Of a stretch of DNA of 9,055 nt, positions 6,401-9,055 are shown piece by piece. Source of the stretch: Nocardioides sp. (GTDB lineage: Bacteria; Actinomycetota; Actinomycetes; Propionibacteriales; Nocardioidaceae); NCBI GenBank assembly GCA_021731205.1, contig JAKFXV010000209.1, positions 1-9,055 of the forward strand, written 5' to 3'. The position numbers and the translations under genes are program-made. Position 1 is the first letter of the stretch, and every line of letters starts with the position of its first letter. A model generated the notes under the pieces. It saw only the letters and a list, made by a program, of their open reading frames with translations. It had not been told where the DNA came from and did not search any database.

Positions 6401-9055
6401 CCCGGTCCCGGTCTGGGTTTGGGTTTGCACCTCCCGACCCCACCCATCGAAATAGGTGAACGCCCACGTCCCACCACCATCGCCGCGTGGGGTCTCACTC
6501 GACACCCAATCCGGCAGACTCCGCGACTGGCTGTAGCGATACTTCACCGACGCCGGCGACGTGGCCGCGACCCCCGGGTTACGGACCTCGGTCAGCCGGC
6601 CCACCGCGTCATAAACCAAGTTGGTGACCCCACCATTGGCATCGGTGGTGGCGGTGGGTTGGGCCCGCCGCGGGTCCACCGTCGTGGTCGCCACATGACC
6701 CAACGGGTTCGTCACCCGGACCTGGCTCAACAGATCGAAGGCACTCCCCGCAGGGTTGTAGGCGATCGTGGTGGTGTTCCCATTCCCGTCGATGGTCGAT
6801 GTCGGACGCCCGTAGATGTCATAGGTCGACTGGGTGCTGATGGTGGTGGTGTCATCGACCACCGTGTTGGTGCGGGTCAACAACCCCTGGTCCAGGGTGT
6901 TCCCCACCGTGGCTTGCCCGTCATACAGCGACGTGGACTGCCGCACCCGGTCCGCAGCCGTCAGCGTGCTCGTGCACGGCAACCCGTACACCGTGGTTTG
7001 TGAGGGACGTTTCAACCATGCCGTAGCGCCCTGGGTCCAGGTCTGCTTGGTGCACACCTCATCACCATCCGCGGGCGCCGGCACCGCACTGGTCGACACG
7101 AAACCCTGATCGTGGGTCGCCAGCAGATTCCCCGTGTTCAGGCTGCGATGGACCCCATCACCCTCGTCATGGTCATAACTCACCCGGCGCAACGACCCCG
7201 CCGAGGAACCATCGAAGTTGTACACATCGGTGCGTTCGGTCACCACCATGTGCGCATCCGGCAGGTAGTCGATCACCACCGTGTCGATCGTCTGATAGTC
7301 GTGATAGGTCCGAGACCTCGACGCCCCAGCACCATCCCGGACCACCACCTCGGCCACCCGACCGTTCAACTGTCGATTGTCCAAAGGCTCAGACGTCGCG
7401 GTGGCGATCGTCTCGGTGTCGATCCGCACGTTCTCGTTCAACACACCATCGGGGTTCTTCTTCGAATTGTTCATCCCCCGGAACCGGACCACCACCCGGC
7501 TCGACCGATCCCCGGTGACCACCGCCCCCGACACATCCACCTTGCGGGTGTGCACGATCGTCTTCTCATAACCACGCCAGTCCGCCCAAATCTCCTCATC
7601 CGAATCGGTGTTACGCGAATTCACCAACCGCCACGCCGGAGCACCCAGATACTGGTAGTCGTAGACCCGCTTCCGGGTCGGCTTAGGCGACGGCCCCGCG
7701 ACCTGATCCACGGCCGCATCACTCAACGTCACCGTCTTCACCACATACTTGTGGAACCACTCCCAATCCGGGGTGTCACCCAACGCGGCGTACTTCTGGG
7801 CATAACACTCATCATCAGCGTTCCACCGGTTATGAGCCGAGTCGTACACCGAACCCGTGCAGGTGTTCCCATCCTTATGGCCATACACCACATCGATCTC
7901 ACCGCCGCCCTCGTTGACCAGGTTTCCGATCCGGAACTTCTTCAACGTCAAATCACCCGACGGGACCTTCACCCGGTTCTGCAACGCCACCTTCTCGAAC
8001 GTCACCGGTTGCATCACCACATCACCAGCAGGTGACTTCCCAGTCCGTTGGACCTGATCCAGCCACAGATCCTTCTGATCCTGCCCGCCGCTGCCGTCGG
8101 GGTCGGGCAAGGCGTGAACCAACGTGTACTCATCGACATTGCGGGTCGTAGTCGTCGACACCGTGGACGTCTTCACCTGGTAATAGCGTCGCGTCGAGAA
8201 GAACGTCGGGGAAGAGTTGTCACACGAATCCCCCGGATCACACAACAAATCCGCCGGCACATCAGGCCACTGATTCGGTTGCGCACGCGGCCCGTTCGTG
8301 CCCGTGCAATCAGCCGCCGGATCGGTCAACTGTCCGACACACCGCAGCTTGCTGGTGACATCCACCACCTGACGCGGCTCACCAGAAATAGTTACCGCGT
8401 TGTTCATCCCATACCGGATCTGCTGCAACCACACCGCCCGGTCATAGGTCAACGTGTTACTGGCACTGCCTTTCGTGCCATAACTGTTCTCCTCCTGCTC
8501 ATACTCATACTCAACCCGGTTCCCCGCCGGGTCATACACCCGGTCCAGCATCCACTTCCAGCCCTGCTTACACCGCTCATTCGCCTCGCTATGGCACGGC
8601 TCGCCCGCATGGTTGCCGTACACCGACACCGTGGCCACCCCCTCGGAGCCATTGCCGTAACCGAACCAATAGATCGACCCATCCGGGGTCGACACCTTGA
8701 ACCCCTCATTGTCGTTATCGGGGTTATCCACACCCTGAGTGCCGCGAAGCCGCTCAACCTTCCACCCCGGGTCGTCTTGCAGCCGGAACGAATTCGCGCT
8801 CACCGGGATCAGCCGCGACGCCCGCCCGTTCAACACGATCCGCAGATCCTCCACCAAACCCTCGTTACTAGCGCGGGTCCGCCAACACAAATCCCCCCAC
8901 GTGGGTTGCCCGTCCTTCGAACACGACCGATACGCCCGGGTGATGTAACTGGTCGACAACTCCCACCCAACCCCAGCCGACGACGCCTGCCCGTTCTCAG
9001 CCAGGCTCATCCCATCCACCCCACCGGAGGAATAGTTCAACGACAACCCCGGTGC
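3428..9055 (-). CDS. RHS/YD-repeat polymorphic toxin with C-terminal barnase/RNase Sa-like ribonuclease (5' end outside window)
   Basis: The frame is open to the right edge, so the N-terminus and any signal sequence are missing; about 1,875 residues are visible. Numbering here takes TTG at 9046 as residue 1, a convenience and not a proposed start. The order is: a non-repeat region opening with LSLNYSSGGVDGM, as at the start of RHS shells (9055 to about 6840); at least 15 YD elements such as TYDALNRPT, TYDLAGRKT and GYDPVGRLA (about 6840-4650); an RHS core ending in DPTGL at residue 1629 (codon 4162-4160); a Gly/Ser-rich linker with DTNGDGIAD; and a C-terminal RNase with Glu1831, Arg1843, Arg1847 and His1862. 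In known RHS toxins the YD repeats form a hollow shell around the toxin and the DPxGL site is cut to release it. The protein is presumably exported and acts on competing cells by cutting RNA. The route of export cannot be judged. A barstar-like immunity gene follows with a 4-nt overlap. Confidence 0.95.
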   Translation of the reverse strand, partial: APGLSLNYSSGGVDGMSLAENGQASSAGVGWELSTSYITRAYRSCSKDGQPTWGDLCWRTRASNEGLVEDLRIVLNGRASRLIPVSANSFRLQDDPGWKVERLRGTQGVDNPDNDNEGFKVSTPDGSIYWFGYGNGSEGVATVSVYGNHAGEPCHSEANERCKQGWKWMLDRVYDPAGNRVEYEYEQEENSYGTKGSASNTLTYDRAVWLQQIRYGMNNAVTISGEPRQVVDVTSKLRCVGQLTDPAADCTGTNGPRAQPNQWPDVPADLLCDPGDSCDNSSPTFFSTRRYYQVKTSTVSTTTTRNVDEYTLVHALPDPDGSGGQDQKDLWLDQVQRTGKSPAGDVVMQPVTFEKVALQNRVKVPSGDLTLKKFRIGNLVNEGGGEIDVVYGHKDGNTCTGSVYDSAHNRWNADDECYAQKYAALGDTPDWEWFHKYVVKTVTLSDAAVDQVAGPSPKPTRKRVYDYQYLGAPAWRLVNSRNTDSDEEIWADWRGYEKTIVHTRKVDVSGAVVTGDRSSRVVVRFRGMNNSKKNPDGVLNENVRIDTETIATATSEPLDNRQLNGRVAEVVVRDGAGASRSRTYHDYQTIDTVVIDYLPDAHMVVTERTDVYNFDGSSAGSLRRVSYDHDEGDGVHRSLNTGNLLATHDQGFVSTSAVPAPADGDEVCTKQTWTQGATAWLKRPSQTTVYGLPCTSTLTAADRVRQSTSLYDGQATVGNTLDQGLLTRTNTVVDDTTTISTQSTYDIYGRPTSTIDGNGNTTTIAYNPAGSAFDLLSQVRVTNPLGHVATTTVDPRRAQPTATTDANGGVTNLVYDAVGRLTEVRNPGVAATSPASVKYRYSQSRSLPDWVSSETPRGDGGGTWAFTYFDGWGREVQTQTQTGTGRMVQGRYYDEQGNVWMSFDQQVTGTMSGPGAPPAVDVPTTASLSRLTETTYDALNRPTRVDQVALGAVKSSTTTAYTPDTVTVDAPAPLGATRSTLDAAGRALKVELLESAPAGSPVLDEAIYVYNAAGDLTGVSKTLAGWGTTTGVRNWDYTYDLAGRKTTADDPDVGVTTYAYDANSNPTIVNPAANPAITTTYDALNRPTTRKNGSTTLTSWTYDTATLGVGLPRKTTHYTPKLDGTTGTDQVTSEVTGYTALGAPTSVTSGFPGEWIGKTGAQTYQVGLSYAPDLTGRLVSQTYPQVTNAAGGVILPAKTVSLEYGVNDMITKMATPEVTLASVAYNNRNQPVTVSSGPGLDLAAPGRTQAEMDTTLVRSYGWEADSGRVDTIVGTKQGTGVTTDLGLNYDYDPAGNPSAIYGTSGTSTSCWEFGYDPVGRLATADTGLTVLDAGGVPTSCTETGTANTQVTGVEYKLVYGYKRDRLDTVSNGPSKVTLPTWVGNGNAPHAPRSTDLSGSTFPGAPTTGDMTYDGAGRLKTFTPVSGPVVTSTYDVLGNLWSTVGSGTVSTSNPTTHHAYDATGLRVARRVKTGTAATAWASTVYLGAAELTYDATTTALSARRHHATPGGTPVAVEESTSPGGTPTWKWVLADAQGTVRLTKAGSGTGAVAKYHYYPFGQPTTTNTLPGERGYLNKTHDPSGDIRLDHRTYTPVWNTLTTPDPLLVPGDPQSFNPYAYARNNPITLADPTGLCPDNAHTAVRPDVSAKGYCPDDARNPKNAGSGGETPNGGGSPGSEQGAGNSAGSGTKDTNGDGIADGLYVPNLCVVGSSTACNPQADAYGQDIIWDSLHGKNLWLYWTVQNTVSFAKGAFFALTIRVGPAPAVAANAGRGALNLPFKSPALRSQVDNVVKHFDEVGAPPPGVAQGGLKGNPKGTYGNTNGALPNQPPRYYTETDIWTSGNGVKRGAERLILGRNGEVYYTSNHYEIGSFVRIR
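3431..3718 (-). other. toxin tip: guanyl-type ribonuclease domain (barnase/RNase Sa/N1-T1 family)
   Basis: The last 96 or so codons of the RHS gene match the length of RNase Sa. The stretch YYTETDIWTSG resembles YYHEYTVITPG of RNase Sa and gives the general base Glu (codon 3556-3554). KRGAERLI gives two Arg (codons 3520-3518 and 3508-3506), four residues apart as in R65/R69. YYTSNHYE gives the general acid His (codon 3463-3461). Spacings of 12, 4 and 15 residues compare with 11, 4 and 16 in RNase Sa. The upstream loop YGNTNGALP aligns with FSNREGKLP of barnase but lacks its Arg and Glu. The catalytic set is complete, so the domain should cleave single-stranded RNA; base preference is uncertain. 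Alignments to barnase and RNase Sa are from memory of their sequences. Confidence 0.88.
4160..4477 (-). other. RHS repeat-associated core with DPTGL self-cleavage motif
   Basis: This part of the RHS gene encodes WKWVLADAQGTVR, then YHYYPFGQP, DPSGDIRLDHRTY, TPDPL, NPYAYARNNPIT and DPTGL. These are the conserved stations of the RHS-associated core, which separates the shell from the variable toxin tip. In characterised RHS and TccC proteins an aspartyl protease activity within the core cuts right after the DPxGL motif. Here that would release a C-terminal polypeptide of 243 residues starting Cys-Pro-Asp. The usual RYYDP..GRF signature is replaced by RTYTPVWNTLTTPDPL, a divergent form; the final Asp-Pro-x-Gly-Leu is intact. 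Confidence 0.85.

Overview
The window comes from a high-GC actinobacterium. Sampled blocks in hemL reach about 73% G+C, and the left-hand gene order matches the hemL - histidine phosphatase - thioredoxin-like lipoprotein order that precedes the cytochrome c maturation genes in Mycobacterium and many other Actinobacteria. Every gene I can support lies on the minus strand. The genus cannot be named from this sequence alone.

Left block (1-2266), read right to left: hemL (glutamate-1-semialdehyde aminotransferase, tetrapyrrole synthesis), then a histidine-phosphatase-superfamily protein overlapping it by 4 nt, then the start of a TlpA/ResA-like lipoprotein that overlaps the phosphatase stop and seems to begin at CTG. 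The three form one translationally coupled operon linking haem precursor supply with cytochrome c maturation. The rest of that operon lies beyond position 1.

Middle block (about 2291-2993): an intergenic stretch of locally lower G+C (52% at 2461-2520). It holds a 7-bp tandem triplication and one doubtful 71-codon reading frame coupled to the immunity gene. No RNA gene or clear terminator was found.

Right block (2994-9055): a contact-dependent or secreted polymorphic toxin locus. A very large RHS/YD-repeat protein, whose N-terminus lies off the right edge, ends in an RHS core with a DPTGL cleavage motif, a Gly/Ser-rich linker with a DxNGDG loop, and a C-terminal ribonuclease of the barnase/RNase Sa (N1/T1) family that keeps its Glu, Arg, Arg and His catalytic residues. 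Overlapping its stop by 4 nt is a barstar-family protein, the expected cognate immunity protein. The RNase has lost the Arg-Glu pair of its guanine-recognition loop (Asn-Arg-Glu became Asn-Thr-Asn), and the inhibitor has lost the tryptophan equivalent to barstar W38. This suggests a diverged, possibly co-evolved toxin-antitoxin pair, and it is the most interesting point in the window.
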